A stretch of DNA of 64,000 nucleotides from Actinoplanes xinjiangensis (GTDB lineage: Bacteria > Actinomycetota > Actinomycetes > Mycobacteriales > Micromonosporaceae): NCBI RefSeq assembly GCF_003148685.1, contig NZ_QGGR01000016.1, positions 62,001 to 126,000 of the forward strand, read 5' to 3'. Made by a program: the position numbers and the translations under genes. The notes beneath the pieces were generated by a model. The model was not told the origin of the DNA. It saw only the letters and a program-made list of their open reading frames with translations, and did no database searches. Within the stretch, counting starts at the first letter, position 1, and the number at the start of each line of letters is the position of its first letter. Positions 41,578 through 50,430 of the stretch are shown here, piece after piece.

Positions 41578-42976
41578 TCCAGCTGACGCAGGACTTGTCG
41601 ACGGTCTTGAACGGTGGGCCGAGAGCGACCTGGGAGGCGACGTCGAGTTCCAGGCCCTCCCGCAGCACCAGCGCGACGAAGTTGAACATCTTCTCCTCGC
41701 CGAACTTCTCGGCGATGCAGCCGACCCCGAAATGCCCGGTGGCGTAGAGCCGGGTGACGGTGAGGTCGTCGGACTTCGCGGTGAGCTTCGGCAACGCGAT
41801 CGTCTTGACGGCGCCCCGACGGGACTGGACGTAGCGGAGCGCGTCACGGCTGTAGCTGTTCTGCGGCTTGCTGGGCTGGTAGCCGATGTACTCGGCGACG
41901 CCCTCGATCAGCCACAGATCGTCTTCGGAGTCCCAGTTGCGGGTGTCGTTCAGGGTGACGGCGTGACCCATCTCGTGCTGGACGATCTCGGTAATCTCAC
42001 GGTCGCTTCCGGACATCGCCTTACTCGCCTTCACGACGATGTCACTGCCGATCCCGTTCAGCGGTAGGTGGTAGGCGACGGACCAGTTCGGGGCCAGGCC
42101 TTCGTACCAGGTCTTCCATGCCTTGTCGTCGGCGAGGTAGATCCGGTACTTCTTCTGCGCGTTGTGCAGCTGTGTGCCGTAGCGGTCAGCGACGGCGGCG
42201 GCCTTCTCGGCCAGCGGCAGCACCCGGCGCACGTTCGCCGCCTGCGATCCCGGGCCCGCCACGATCACCCGTTGTCCCTGGGCGATGGTCAGAGCGGCCG
42301 ACTCCCAGGGGGCGGGTTGCAGGTAGTTCTCGACGCCGGAGGCGGCCATTCCGGTGATCACGTAGGAGCCGTTGCGAGGCGTCCAGGTGAGTGTGCTGAT
42401 CATCACAGGAGCCCCGGCCGTCGGGTCGGACCGGTGGGCGGGGCAGTCGACGCCGCTGAAGCAGTAGTTGAGGTCGACGCGGACCTTCATCGTGGCGCCG
42501 TTCATCTTCGGCTGCCCGTCGATGGTCAGGTCGGCAGCGGTGAGGTCGAGCCCTCGCAGGTTCCGGAAGATCGCCCGGTAACGCGTCTGCAGCTTCCGGT
42601 CGACCGGGGCGAGCCAGCCCGCCTCGTCACCCTTCATCAGAGCCTGGGCCTGGGCGTCGATCAGGGCGTCGACCTTTTCCAGAGGAGTCGCCGGCGTCGG
42701 CGAGGCCGAGGGGGACGCGGAGGCGGAGGCCGACGGGGCCGGGGTGGCGGTGGCCGGCTCCTCCCCCTCCGGCCAGAGGACCACCGCGCCGGCACCCACG
42801 GCCAGCGCCAGAACGACCAGTCCGGCGACAAGACCTGACGGCTTCGACGGCGCGGGCGAAGGCGACGACTCCTGCGGAGGCGAAGGCGAAGGCGAAGGCG
42901 AAGGCGGAGGGGGAGGGGGAGGGGGGAACGGCGCCGCCGGCGAAGGTGACGGTGCAGGCTCCGGCGACTCATCCAT
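41561..42976 (-). CDS. Membrane-anchored gluzincin-type metallopeptidase-like protein (paralogue 1)
   Basis: 471-aa protein: a Pro/Ser-rich cytoplasmic N-terminus (~50 residues), one transmembrane helix (SGLVAGLVVLALAVGAGAVVLW), a Ser/Ala/Pro linker, then an extracellular domain. The zinc motif HEMGH lies in IVQHEMGHAVTLND, with the third-ligand segment LWLIEGVAEYIG following, as in peptidase MA-like proteins. Two Cys near 190 could form a disulfide (NYCFSGVDC). The domain also has an N-terminal NTF2-like half. About half identical by eye to the next gene. An ATG six codons upstream is also possible. Confidence 0.82.
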   Translation of the reverse strand: MDESPEPAPSPSPAAPFPPPPPPPPSPSPSPSPPQESSPSPAPSKPSGLVAGLVVLALAVGAGAVVLWPEGEEPATATPAPSASASASPSASPTPATPLEKVDALIDAQAQALMKGDEAGWLAPVDRKLQTRYRAIFRNLRGLDLTAADLTIDGQPKMNGATMKVRVDLNYCFSGVDCPAHRSDPTAGAPVMISTLTWTPRNGSYVITGMAASGVENYLQPAPWESAALTIAQGQRVIVAGPGSQAANVRRVLPLAEKAAAVADRYGTQLHNAQKKYRIYLADDKAWKTWYEGLAPNWSVAYHLPLNGIGSDIVVKASKAMSGSDREITEIVQHEMGHAVTLNDTRNWDSEDDLWLIEGVAEYIGYQPSKPQNSYSRDALRYVQSRRGAVKTIALPKLTAKSDDLTVTRLYATGHFGVGCIAEKFGEEKMFNFVALVLREGLELDVASQVALGPPFKTVDKSCVSWIKKRL

Positions 42977-43032
42977 GACCGAGGATCTAACCATGCGTTT
43001 CGACCGGTCTCTATCCCGATTCCGGCCCGTGG

Positions 43033-44304
43033 TCAGACCCGCTGTGTGATCCAGCTGACGCAGGCCTTGTCGACCGTCCTGAAGGGTTTGCCGAAGGAGG
43101 CGCGGGCAGCGGGATCGAGGTCCTGGCCGTCCTGGAGGACCCGCTTGGCGAAGTCGAGCATCCGGGCCCGGCCATAGCGGTCGACCAGGCAGCCGACCGC
43201 GTAGTGGCCGGTGGCGTAGAGGGTGCTGACCGCCAGATCGTCGGATTTCTCGGTGAGTTGCGGCCGGACGATCGACGTGATGGCACCGTGCTCGTCGAAC
43301 CAGGCCCGCAACGCGTACCGGCTCTCGGTGTTCTGCGGCTTGCCAGGGAAGAACCCGATGTAGTCGGCGATGCCCTCGATCAGCCACAGGTCCTCGTTCG
43401 GGTCCCGGTTCCGGGACGGGACCATGGTGACGGCGTGCGCCATCTCGTGCTGAACGGTGAGGGCCAGCTGGCGATCGGAGTCGAGCACGTGACCGGCCTT
43501 GAGGACGATGTCGCTACCGGTCTGGTTCAGGGCGAGGTGATAGCCGACGGCCCATGTCGAGAGTTGTCCGCCGTACCAGCGCTTCCATGATCTGTCGTCG
43601 GCGAGGTAGATCCGGTAGCGCACCGGCGGCGCGGTGGTGAAGCGGTCGGTGATGCCGGCGGCCTTCTCCGCGGCGGCCAGCACCCGCTTGAGGTTCTTCG
43701 CCTGGCCGGGCGGGCCGGCGACGATGACCCGCGAGCCGCGGACGAACCGCAGTTCGGTGTTCTCCCACGGGGTCGGCTGGAGATGGTTCCCGTCCTCGAC
43801 GTCGGCGAGCCCGGTGACCACATACTCGCCGTCGCGCTGTGCCAGGGTCAGTTCGTAGAGCAGTTTCGGGGCGCCCTCGTCGACCCGGTTCGCCCAGGCC
43901 GGGCACGTCGCGGTGCCGAGGCAGTACCCGAGCATGACCCGGGCGCTGATCGTGCGCTCGGTGCTGCGGCCGAGGATCTCGACGCCGTAGTCGGCCCGGC
44001 TGACCTCCAGGTTGCGCAGGTTGCGGTAGATGGCCCGGTACCGGCTCCGCGCCTTCGTGTCGACCGGCGCCAGCCAGCCCTTCTCGTCGCCGCTGAGCAG
44101 CGCGTCGATCTGGCCCCGGAGGATCGACCGCACCTGGAGTTCGAGGCGGGTGGGCAGGTCGGGCACGGCGGCGGTCGCCGGCTTGAAGTGGTCGGGCTCA
44201 GGCCAGAAGACCACGCTGACGGAGGAGACGGCCAGCAGGAGCACACCGAAGGCACCGAACGCCCGAGCCACCCAGTCCGCAGCCGATCGATGATCCTCCT
44301 CCAC
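43033..44304 (-). CDS. Membrane-anchored gluzincin-type metallopeptidase-like protein (paralogue 2)
   Basis: 423-aa protein with a short cytoplasmic N-terminus, one transmembrane helix (about residues 15-34) and an extracellular domain like that of its neighbour. HEMAH (VQHEMAHAVTM) and LWLIEGIADYIGF carry the predicted zinc ligands and catalytic Glu. It lacks the long proline-rich region of paralogue 1. Both end in a CVSWI-(T/K)-(Q/K)-R motif. Tandem duplication with divergence is the simplest origin. Targets unknown. Confidence 0.83.
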   Translation of the reverse strand: MEEDHRSAADWVARAFGAFGVLLLAVSSVSVVFWPEPDHFKPATAAVPDLPTRLELQVRSILRGQIDALLSGDEKGWLAPVDTKARSRYRAIYRNLRNLEVSRADYGVEILGRSTERTISARVMLGYCLGTATCPAWANRVDEGAPKLLYELTLAQRDGEYVVTGLADVEDGNHLQPTPWENTELRFVRGSRVIVAGPPGQAKNLKRVLAAAEKAAGITDRFTTAPPVRYRIYLADDRSWKRWYGGQLSTWAVGYHLALNQTGSDIVLKAGHVLDSDRQLALTVQHEMAHAVTMVPSRNRDPNEDLWLIEGIADYIGFFPGKPQNTESRYALRAWFDEHGAITSIVRPQLTEKSDDLAVSTLYATGHYAVGCLVDRYGRARMLDFAKRVLQDGQDLDPAARASFGKPFRTVDKACVSWITQRV

Positions 44305-44337
44305 GAGCCGGATCTAATCACGGTCCGTCGATGCATG

Positions 44338-45435
44338 TCAGCCCGGCCAGTCACCGTCCTCCATGAATCGCTCAATCACCCGGGAGTAAGGGGGCAATTC
44401 GAGCCCCTGCGCGGCCACCCACTCGTCGGAGTAGTAGGTGTCGGCATACCGTTCGCCGCCGTCACAGATCAACGTCACCACCGATCCGGTACGCCCGGCG
44501 GCGCGCATCTCGGCGATCAGCCGGAAAGCGCCCCACAGGTTGGTGCCGGTCGACCCGCCGAGTCTCCGGCCGAGGGTCGCCGAGCCGGCCCGCATGGCGG
44601 CGAGCGACGCGGCGTCCGGCACGTGGATCATGCGGTCCACGACCGACGGCAGGAACGACGGCTCCACCCGGGGCCGGCCGATCCCTTCGATCCGCGAGCC
44701 CCGGTCGGTCACGGTGGTCCAGTCACCGGCCAGGTAAGCCTGCCAGAACGCCGACCCCTCAGGGTCGACAACGCAGACCCTGGTGGCGAGCCGCCGGTAT
44801 CTCGCGTAGCGGCCGATGGTGGCACTGGTGCCGCCGGTGCCGGCACCGACGACGATCCAGGCCGGGACCGGGTGCCGCTCCAGGGCGAGCTGGCTGTGGA
44901 TGGACTCGGCGATGTTGTTGTTGCCACGCCAGTCGGTCGCCCGCTCGGCGTAGGTGAACTGGTCCATGAAGTGCCCGCCCAGTTCGGTGGCGAGTCGCCG
45001 GGCCTCCGGGACCGCCTGGGTCGCATCGGCGACGAGGTGACAGCGGCCGCCCTGGAACTCGATGAGCGAGATCTTCTCCGGCGACGTGGCAGCCGGCATC
45101 ACGGCGATGAACGGCAGGCCGAGCATGCGGGCGAAGTAGGCCTCGCTCACCGCGGTCGACCCGGAGGACGCCTCGACGACGGTGCTCTGCGGGCCGATCC
45201 AGCCGTTGCAGAGCGCGTACAGGAAGAGCGACCGGGCCAGCCGGTGCTTGAGCGAGCCGGTGGGATGCGACGACTCGTCCTTGAGGTAGAGGTCGATGCC
45301 CCAGGAGACCGGCAGCGGGAACGGCAGCAGGTGCGTGTCGGCGGAGCGGTTGGCGTCCGCCTCGACCAGGGCGATCGCATCGCGGGCCCAGTCACGGGCC
45401 ACACAGTCCGAACGGTCGAATCGGGTGATGTCCAT
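44338..45435 (-). CDS. cds1: PLP-dependent cysteine synthase-like enzyme, probable L-cysteine desulfhydrase
   Basis: 365-aa fold-type II PLP enzyme. The Schiff-base lysine is K63 in ESSHPTGSLKHRLA, and the phosphate loop GAGTGGTSATIGRY is present. Closest in layout to the actinobacterial Cds1 group, which splits L-cysteine to H2S, pyruvate and ammonia. It lies eight bases after an Lrp/AsnC regulator on the same strand. The ATG at 45435 is preferred over a start inside the regulator gene. Cysteine synthase activity is the alternative. Confidence 0.82.
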   Translation of the reverse strand: MDITRFDRSDCVARDWARDAIALVEADANRSADTHLLPFPLPVSWGIDLYLKDESSHPTGSLKHRLARSLFLYALCNGWIGPQSTVVEASSGSTAVSEAYFARMLGLPFIAVMPAATSPEKISLIEFQGGRCHLVADATQAVPEARRLATELGGHFMDQFTYAERATDWRGNNNIAESIHSQLALERHPVPAWIVVGAGTGGTSATIGRYARYRRLATRVCVVDPEGSAFWQAYLAGDWTTVTDRGSRIEGIGRPRVEPSFLPSVVDRMIHVPDAASLAAMRAGSATLGRRLGGSTGTNLWGAFRLIAEMRAAGRTGSVVTLICDGGERYADTYYSDEWVAAQGLELPPYSRVIERFMEDGDWPG

Positions 45436-45443
45436 CTCCGGCC

Positions 45444-45893
45444 TCAGCCCAGGCCGGGCTGCGGACGGTTCTCCCACTTGGTGGAGAGGGCGATCGCGGT
45501 CCGGGTCGAGGCGACGCCGGGTGTCCGATTTATTCGCACGATCAGCTGCTCCAGTTCCGCGATCGTGCCGACGCGCACGGTGAGCTGATAGGACTCGACA
45601 CCGGCCATGAAATAGCAGCTCTCCACCTCGGGCATGGCCCGGACCGCGGTCAGGACGTCGTCGGTGTCCGCGCCGGAGTCCTCGATGATGCCGATGAGTG
45701 CGGTGACGCCCAGCCCGATCGCCTCGTGATCGACGTCGGCCCGGTACCCGCGGATGGTCCCGGCGGTCTCGAGCTTACCCACCCGCTCGTGTACGGCGGG
45801 GGCCGAGAGCCCGACCTTGCGGGCTAGTTCGGCGTACGACGAGCGTGCGTTCTCCCGTAGCAGGTCGATCAGCCGGAGGTCGATGGAGTCCAT
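45444..45893 (-). CDS. Lrp/AsnC family transcriptional regulator
   Basis: 149-aa regulator: N-terminal helix-turn-helix (IDLLRENARSSYAELARKVGLSAPAVHERV) and C-terminal RAM amino-acid-binding domain with the GVESYQLTVRV segment. Lrp-type proteins next to cysteine-degrading enzymes (for example DecR) respond to cysteine, and the adjacency to cds1 suggests the same here. Divergent from bldC with a 212-bp gap. Confidence 0.9.
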   Translation of the reverse strand: MDSIDLRLIDLLRENARSSYAELARKVGLSAPAVHERVGKLETAGTIRGYRADVDHEAIGLGVTALIGIIEDSGADTDDVLTAVRAMPEVESCYFMAGVESYQLTVRVGTIAELEQLIVRINRTPGVASTRTAIALSTKWENRPQPGLG

Positions 45894-46105
45894 GCTTGAA
45901 ACCCTAATCGGGTGGCGCTCCCGCCTTCACGCCCGGTAGCGGCGAATGGGCGGCAGGATAATGACCACTGTCGCAATCGGGGCTTTTTCCGCATTTCACG
46001 GACTTGGTTCAGGGGCGGTGCTCTAATGACTTTACGTCCCGATCGAGCACGCCGACACTCACCGTGACCACGGCCGCTCCAGATAACCAAACCGAGGAGG
46101 GGGTT

Positions 46106-46381
46106 GTGGACACTGGAGATCGTCTGCTGACACCGGGCGAGGTGGCCGCGTTGTTCCGCGTCGACCCTAAGACGGTCACACGTTGGGCCGCCGCCGGGCG
46201 CATCGGCAGTATCCGTACTCCGGGTGGACACCGCCGATTCCGTGAGTCAGAAGTTCGCGCATTGCTCGAGGGCGATGGCGTGATCGAGGAGATGCGCGAG
46301 GACGACGCCGCGAACAAGCCGCGGAACAACGGTCCGAGCAATCCGGGTTCGGGCTTCGGCCCGCCGAACGGGTTGCGCTAA
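46106..46381 (+). CDS. bldC: BldC-type MerR-like developmental regulator
   Basis: 91-aa DNA-binding protein: LLTPGEVAALFRVDPKTVTRW and SIRTPGGHRRFRESEVRALLEG match BldC, which holds developing hyphae in vegetative growth in Streptomyces by binding direct repeats cooperatively. The GTG at 46106 is preceded by GGAGGGGG. The C-terminal ~30 residues (Asn/Pro/Gly) are a longer tail than in Streptomyces BldC. Its stop overlaps that of the convergent mqnM. Confidence 0.9.
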   Translation: MDTGDRLLTPGEVAALFRVDPKTVTRWAAAGRIGSIRTPGGHRRFRESEVRALLEGDGVIEEMREDDAANKPRNNGPSNPGSGFGPPNGLR

Positions 46382-47001
46382 GCGTTCCTCTCGCCCAATT
46401 CACCGGTCCATCTGCGAAAAAGCGTGTGTGGTACGCCCAAAGCGTCCAGCACCTTTCCGGCCACGAAGTCGATCAGTTGTTGTGCCGTCGCGCCGGCCCC
46501 GGATCCATAGAATCCGGGGCTGGCCGGCAGCACCACGGCACCGGCGTCGTGCAATCCGATCAGATGTTCCAGGTGACTGCGGGTGACCGGGGTTTCCCGG
46601 GGTACGACCACCGTCCTACGGCGCTCCTTCAGATTCACTTCGGCCGCTCGTTGTAGCAGGTCCTTCGACAGCCCGACAGCGATCCCGGCGCACGCCGCGG
46701 TGCTCGCCGGAACCACCGCCATGCCGCGCGCCGGGTACGACCCGGAGCTCGGCCCGGCGGCCAGGTCCCCGGCCGGCCAGTAGGCCAGATCGCCGAGATC
46801 CCGACCCAGCCAGGCCCCCACGTCGTCCTTCCAGTGCGCGTCCCGGATCGTCGCTCCGGTCTCGTCCAACAGGGTGAGCCGGGCGGCCCGGGAGACGACC
46901 AGGTCGACGGACTCGCCGGCGTCCATCAGGGCGGTCAGAACCGCCTTGGCATAGGGGGTTCCCGACGCTCCGGAGACGCCGACGATCCAGGGTTCGCGCA
47001 T
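46378..47001 (-). CDS. mqnM: Flavin prenyltransferase (UbiX family)
   Basis: 207-aa UbiX-type protein that makes prenylated FMN for the UbiD-type decarboxylase MqnL. Motifs: VGVSGASGTPYAKAVL at the N-terminus, VVPASTAACAGIAVGLSKDLL, and CLK-like KERRRTVVVPRETP. It lies 80 bases downstream of mqnP, probably in the same unit. The upstream part of the open frame is a shadow of mqnP. Confidence 0.9.
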   Translation of the reverse strand: MREPWIVGVSGASGTPYAKAVLTALMDAGESVDLVVSRAARLTLLDETGATIRDAHWKDDVGAWLGRDLGDLAYWPAGDLAAGPSSGSYPARGMAVVPASTAACAGIAVGLSKDLLQRAAEVNLKERRRTVVVPRETPVTRSHLEHLIGLHDAGAVVLPASPGFYGSGAGATAQQLIDFVAGKVLDALGVPHTLFRRWTGELGERNA

Positions 47002-47081
47002 GTGGTCAAGTGTGCCGCTACCCCGCCGCGAGCCGCGCGGAGGTACCGATCTACCCGAGACGGAGACGGTGCCGGTACGGG

Positions 47082-48065
47082 TTACATCAATGTGGCGACC
47101 ATCAGCGACCCGAAGCGCCCGTCGACGATCAGCTCGAGGAGCGCGAGGAGGAAGAGGGCGATCGCGATGAACCCGTTCGCCGTGAAGAACGCCCGGTTGA
47201 TCTTGGAGAGATCCTTCGGTGTCACCACGACGTGCTGGTAGACCAGGCCGGCGCCGGTGATCAGCAGGCCGATCCACCAGAAGAGGCCGAGGCCGACCAG
47301 GTGACCGAACCACACGAAGAGCGCGAAACACACCACGTGCGTGACCGTGGAGATGTGCAGCGCGGTCCGGATCCCGAACCGGGCCGGGGTGGAGTGCACG
47401 CCGATCCGCCGGTCCACCTCGATGTCCTGGCAGGCGTAGATGATGTCGAACCCGCCGATCCACAGGCCCACCGCGACGCCGAGCACCCAGGCCGGGCCGG
47501 AACCGGCGAACGTGCCGGTGACCGCGAGCCACGCTCCGACCGGGGCGACCGCCTGGGCCAGCGCCAGCACGTAGTGCGGGAAGTTCGTGAACCGCTTCGC
47601 GTACGGGTAGATGATCAGCGGAATCACGGCCAGCGGCGACAGCAGCAGGCAGAGCGGGTTGAGCAGGCCGGCCGCGACGATCAGGAGCACCAGGGAGATG
47701 CCCGCGCCGGTCCAGGCGGTACGCAGACTGACCGCGCCGGTGACCAGCTCCCGGTTCTGGGTGCGCGGGTTCAGCGCGTCGATCCTGCGGTCGAGGATCC
47801 GGTTGGCCGCCATCGCGAAGGTCCGGCCGGACACCATGGCGACCGTGACCAGCAGCAGGTCCATCCAGTGCACGCCGGAGCTGACCGTCGTGCCGGACGG
47901 CAGGTCGAGGATGACCCGGCCGTCGGTGCTCACGTCACCGACCGGCTGTGCCATCGCGATCAGCGACGACAGGTAGGCGAACGGCAGCGCGAAGATCGAG
48001 TGCTCGATCATCACCAGCCGGAGGAAGGCCTTGACCTTGCCGGGCTTCTCCTCGATGGCTGTCAC
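47082..48065 (-). CDS. mqnP: UbiA-family prenyltransferase for menaquinone
   Basis: 327-aa membrane prenyltransferase with about nine helices. The first Asp-rich motif NRILDRRID and the second YACQDIEVDRRIG bind Mg-prenyl diphosphate. It attaches the polyprenyl chain to the naphthoate product of the futalosine route. GTG at 48065 overlaps the mqnL stop (GTGA), so the two are coupled. Confidence 0.92.
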   Translation of the reverse strand: MTAIEEKPGKVKAFLRLVMIEHSIFALPFAYLSSLIAMAQPVGDVSTDGRVILDLPSGTTVSSGVHWMDLLLVTVAMVSGRTFAMAANRILDRRIDALNPRTQNRELVTGAVSLRTAWTGAGISLVLLIVAAGLLNPLCLLLSPLAVIPLIIYPYAKRFTNFPHYVLALAQAVAPVGAWLAVTGTFAGSGPAWVLGVAVGLWIGGFDIIYACQDIEVDRRIGVHSTPARFGIRTALHISTVTHVVCFALFVWFGHLVGLGLFWWIGLLITGAGLVYQHVVVTPKDLSKINRAFFTANGFIAIALFLLALLELIVDGRFGSLMVATLM

Positions 48066-49522
48066 AGCCCGTATTCCTTCCACCGCTTGTCGACCAGGCT
48101 GACCACCTCGGGAGACATGGTCATCTCCTCCGGCCAGCCCCGGGTGTAGCCCTCGGTCGGCAGCTTACGGGTGGCGTCGACGCCCGCCTTCCCACCCCAG
48201 AACTGCTGGTAGGACGAGTGGTCCAGGTGGTCCACCGGGCCCTCGGTGAGCAGCAGGTCGCGGGCGTAGTCGACGTTGCCGAAAGCCCGGAACGCCACGT
48301 CGTTGTAGTCGTGAACGTCACAGTCCTCGTCGACCACCACGATCAGCTTGACCAGCGACAGCAGGTGGGCGCCCCAGATCGCGCTCATCACCTTCTGTGC
48401 GTGCTTCGGGTAGCGCTTGCGGATCGACACGATCAGGCAGTTGTGGAAGACACCGGCGGCCGGCATGTCGTAGTCGACGATGTCCGGGATCAGGATCTTC
48501 GCCAGCGGGAGGAAGATCCGCTCGGTGGCCTTGCCCAGGCCGTGGTCCTCCTGCGGAGGCTTCGACGTGACGATCGAGTGGTAGACCGGCTTCTTCCGCA
48601 TGGTCATGCACTCGATGTGCAGCACCGGGAACGGCTCGACCGGGGTGTAGTAGCCGGTGTGGTCGCCGAACGGGCCCTCCGGGTGGCGCTCGCCGGGCTC
48701 CAGGTAGCCCTCCAGGACGATCTGCGCCTCGGCCGGGACCTGGAGCGGGACGGTCACGCAGTCGACCATCTCGATCCGCTCGCCCTTGAGGAACCCGGCG
48801 AACAGGTACTCGTCGATGTCGCCCGGCAGGGGGGCGCTCGCGGCGTACGACACCACGGGGTCGCAACCGATGGCGACGGCGACCGGAAGTCGCTCGCCCC
48901 GCCGCTCCGCCACCGCGTGATGCGCGGTCGAGTCCTTGTGGATCTGCCAGTGCATGCCGAGCGTGTTCTTCGAGTGCTGCTGGAGGCGGTAGAGGCCGAG
49001 GTTGCGCTTACCGGTCTCCGGGTGCTTGGTGTGGGTGAGCCCGAAGTTGTGGAAGATGCCGCCGTCGCCGGGCCAGACCTGGAGGCCGGGGAGCAGGCCG
49101 AGGTCGACCTGGTCGCCCTTGAGCACGACCTCCTGGCAGGCGGCGTTCTTCACCTTCTTCGGCGGCACCGACTTGAGCTGCAGCACCTTGGCGATGCCCT
49201 CACGGATGCCGGACCAGCCCACCGGCAGCTCCGGCCTGGCCAGCGCGCCGATCCGCTCGCCGACCTCGTCGAGCCGGTCCACGCCGAGGGCCATCGCCAT
49301 CCGCTTCTCGGTGCCGAACAGGTTGATCAGCAGCGGCATGTCGCCCCGGGTCGGGCGCTCGAAGAGCAGCGCCGGACCGCCGGCCCGCACGGTCCGCGTC
49401 ACGATCTCGCTGATCTCCAGGGTCGGGTCCACCGGCACGGTGACCCGGCGCAGCTCACCCGCGGCCTCCAGGGCGGCGATGAAGCTCTGCAGATCGGCAT
49501 AGGGGAATCCACGCGGCGCCAT
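48062..49522 (-). CDS. mqnL: UbiD-family decarboxylase for menaquinone
   Basis: 486-aa prenyl-FMN-dependent decarboxylase of the UbiD family. Segments seen: NLFGTEKRMAMALGV, QHSKNTLGMHWQIHKDST, EGPFGDHTGYYTPVEPFPV and WGAHLLSLVKLIVVVDEDCDVHD. In the futalosine pathway MqnL removes the carboxyl group of the prenylated naphthoate. First gene of mqnL-mqnP-mqnM. Related UbiD proteins act on other aromatic acids, but the context makes MqnL the best call. Confidence 0.9.
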   Translation of the reverse strand: MAPRGFPYADLQSFIAALEAAGELRRVTVPVDPTLEISEIVTRTVRAGGPALLFERPTRGDMPLLINLFGTEKRMAMALGVDRLDEVGERIGALARPELPVGWSGIREGIAKVLQLKSVPPKKVKNAACQEVVLKGDQVDLGLLPGLQVWPGDGGIFHNFGLTHTKHPETGKRNLGLYRLQQHSKNTLGMHWQIHKDSTAHHAVAERRGERLPVAVAIGCDPVVSYAASAPLPGDIDEYLFAGFLKGERIEMVDCVTVPLQVPAEAQIVLEGYLEPGERHPEGPFGDHTGYYTPVEPFPVLHIECMTMRKKPVYHSIVTSKPPQEDHGLGKATERIFLPLAKILIPDIVDYDMPAAGVFHNCLIVSIRKRYPKHAQKVMSAIWGAHLLSLVKLIVVVDEDCDVHDYNDVAFRAFGNVDYARDLLLTEGPVDHLDHSSYQQFWGGKAGVDATRKLPTEGYTRGWPEEMTMSPEVVSLVDKRWKEYGL

Positions 49523-49581
49523 ACCCCCAGTCTGGCACCAGGTTCCGTCACTGGAGATCCGGGACTCCCGTTGGGGCTTTC

Positions 49582-50430
49582 ATGAGGCTGTGGAACGTGA
49601 CCCGATGGTGCCTGCCGACCGGTCTGGCCGCGGCTCTCGCGGTCGCCGCCCCGGCGATCTCCGGAACCGCGGCGGGACTGCCCGCATGCGGCACGCCCGG
49701 ACCGGCCCCGACCAGCCCCCCGACCGGCCCGGCCACCGTGGACAGCCCACGCGCCTGCCGGGTCGGCGGCCCGGTCCTGGAGTCGGAGAGGATCGCCTTC
49801 ACCCCGGCGGGCTATCACCACCTCGGCGCCGGGACACGCGGCGAGTGGGGCGGGGTGTCCGGCCGGTTCTCGGTGGTGGACGGCTCGATCCGGCCGCAGA
49901 CCTACGACTTCGTGGTCGGCCGCTTCATGGCGAAACGTGACCTGGGTGGCGGGCGGATCGCCTGGCTGGAGGCGGGATGGTCGGAGACCGGCTGGGCCTC
50001 TCCCGGCCGCCAGCACATCTACACGTTCGACACGAACACCAACCGGTGGCAGTTCTACGACCAGTACGCGGTCCGCCCCGGCAGTCAGGTGTGGCTGGAC
50101 ATCAGCACCGACCGGACCGGGCTCTGGCGGGCCTGGCTGTGGTGGAACAACCGGTGGAACCTGCTCACCCAGCAGCGGCTGCCACTGGGGCCGAGCGCCC
50201 GGATCGAGCAGTACGTCGAGGTGCACGTCGACGCCACCCGGCAGACCAAGATCGACGTGCCGACGGTGACCGTGGACAACGTGCAGTTACGGCCGGCCGG
50301 CGGCGGTCCGGTCCGGTACTGGCGCGAGGACGTCGCGACCGAGACCGCGGCGCCCTCGCGTGGTGGCTTCTGCCTGGACTGGAAGACCCGCTACGACACC
50401 TGGACCGCCGGTGACTGCGCCGGTGACTAG
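49582..50430 (+). CDS. Secreted protein of unknown function
   Basis: 282-aa protein with a signal peptide (MRLWNVTRWCLPTGLAAALA region, AAPAISGTAA) and a compact Trp-rich beta domain (WLEAGWSETGW, WLWWNNRWN). Four or more cysteines may form disulfides, including the C-terminal pair FCLDWKTRYDTWTAGDC. Family not recognised. Divergent from mqnL across 59 bp. Its stop overlaps that of ccsB in a CTAG. Confidence 0.75.
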   Translation: MRLWNVTRWCLPTGLAAALAVAAPAISGTAAGLPACGTPGPAPTSPPTGPATVDSPRACRVGGPVLESERIAFTPAGYHHLGAGTRGEWGGVSGRFSVVDGSIRPQTYDFVVGRFMAKRDLGGGRIAWLEAGWSETGWASPGRQHIYTFDTNTNRWQFYDQYAVRPGSQVWLDISTDRTGLWRAWLWWNNRWNLLTQQRLPLGPSARIEQYVEVHVDATRQTKIDVPTVTVDNVQLRPAGGGPVRYWREDVATETAAPSRGGFCLDWKTRYDTWTAGDCAGD

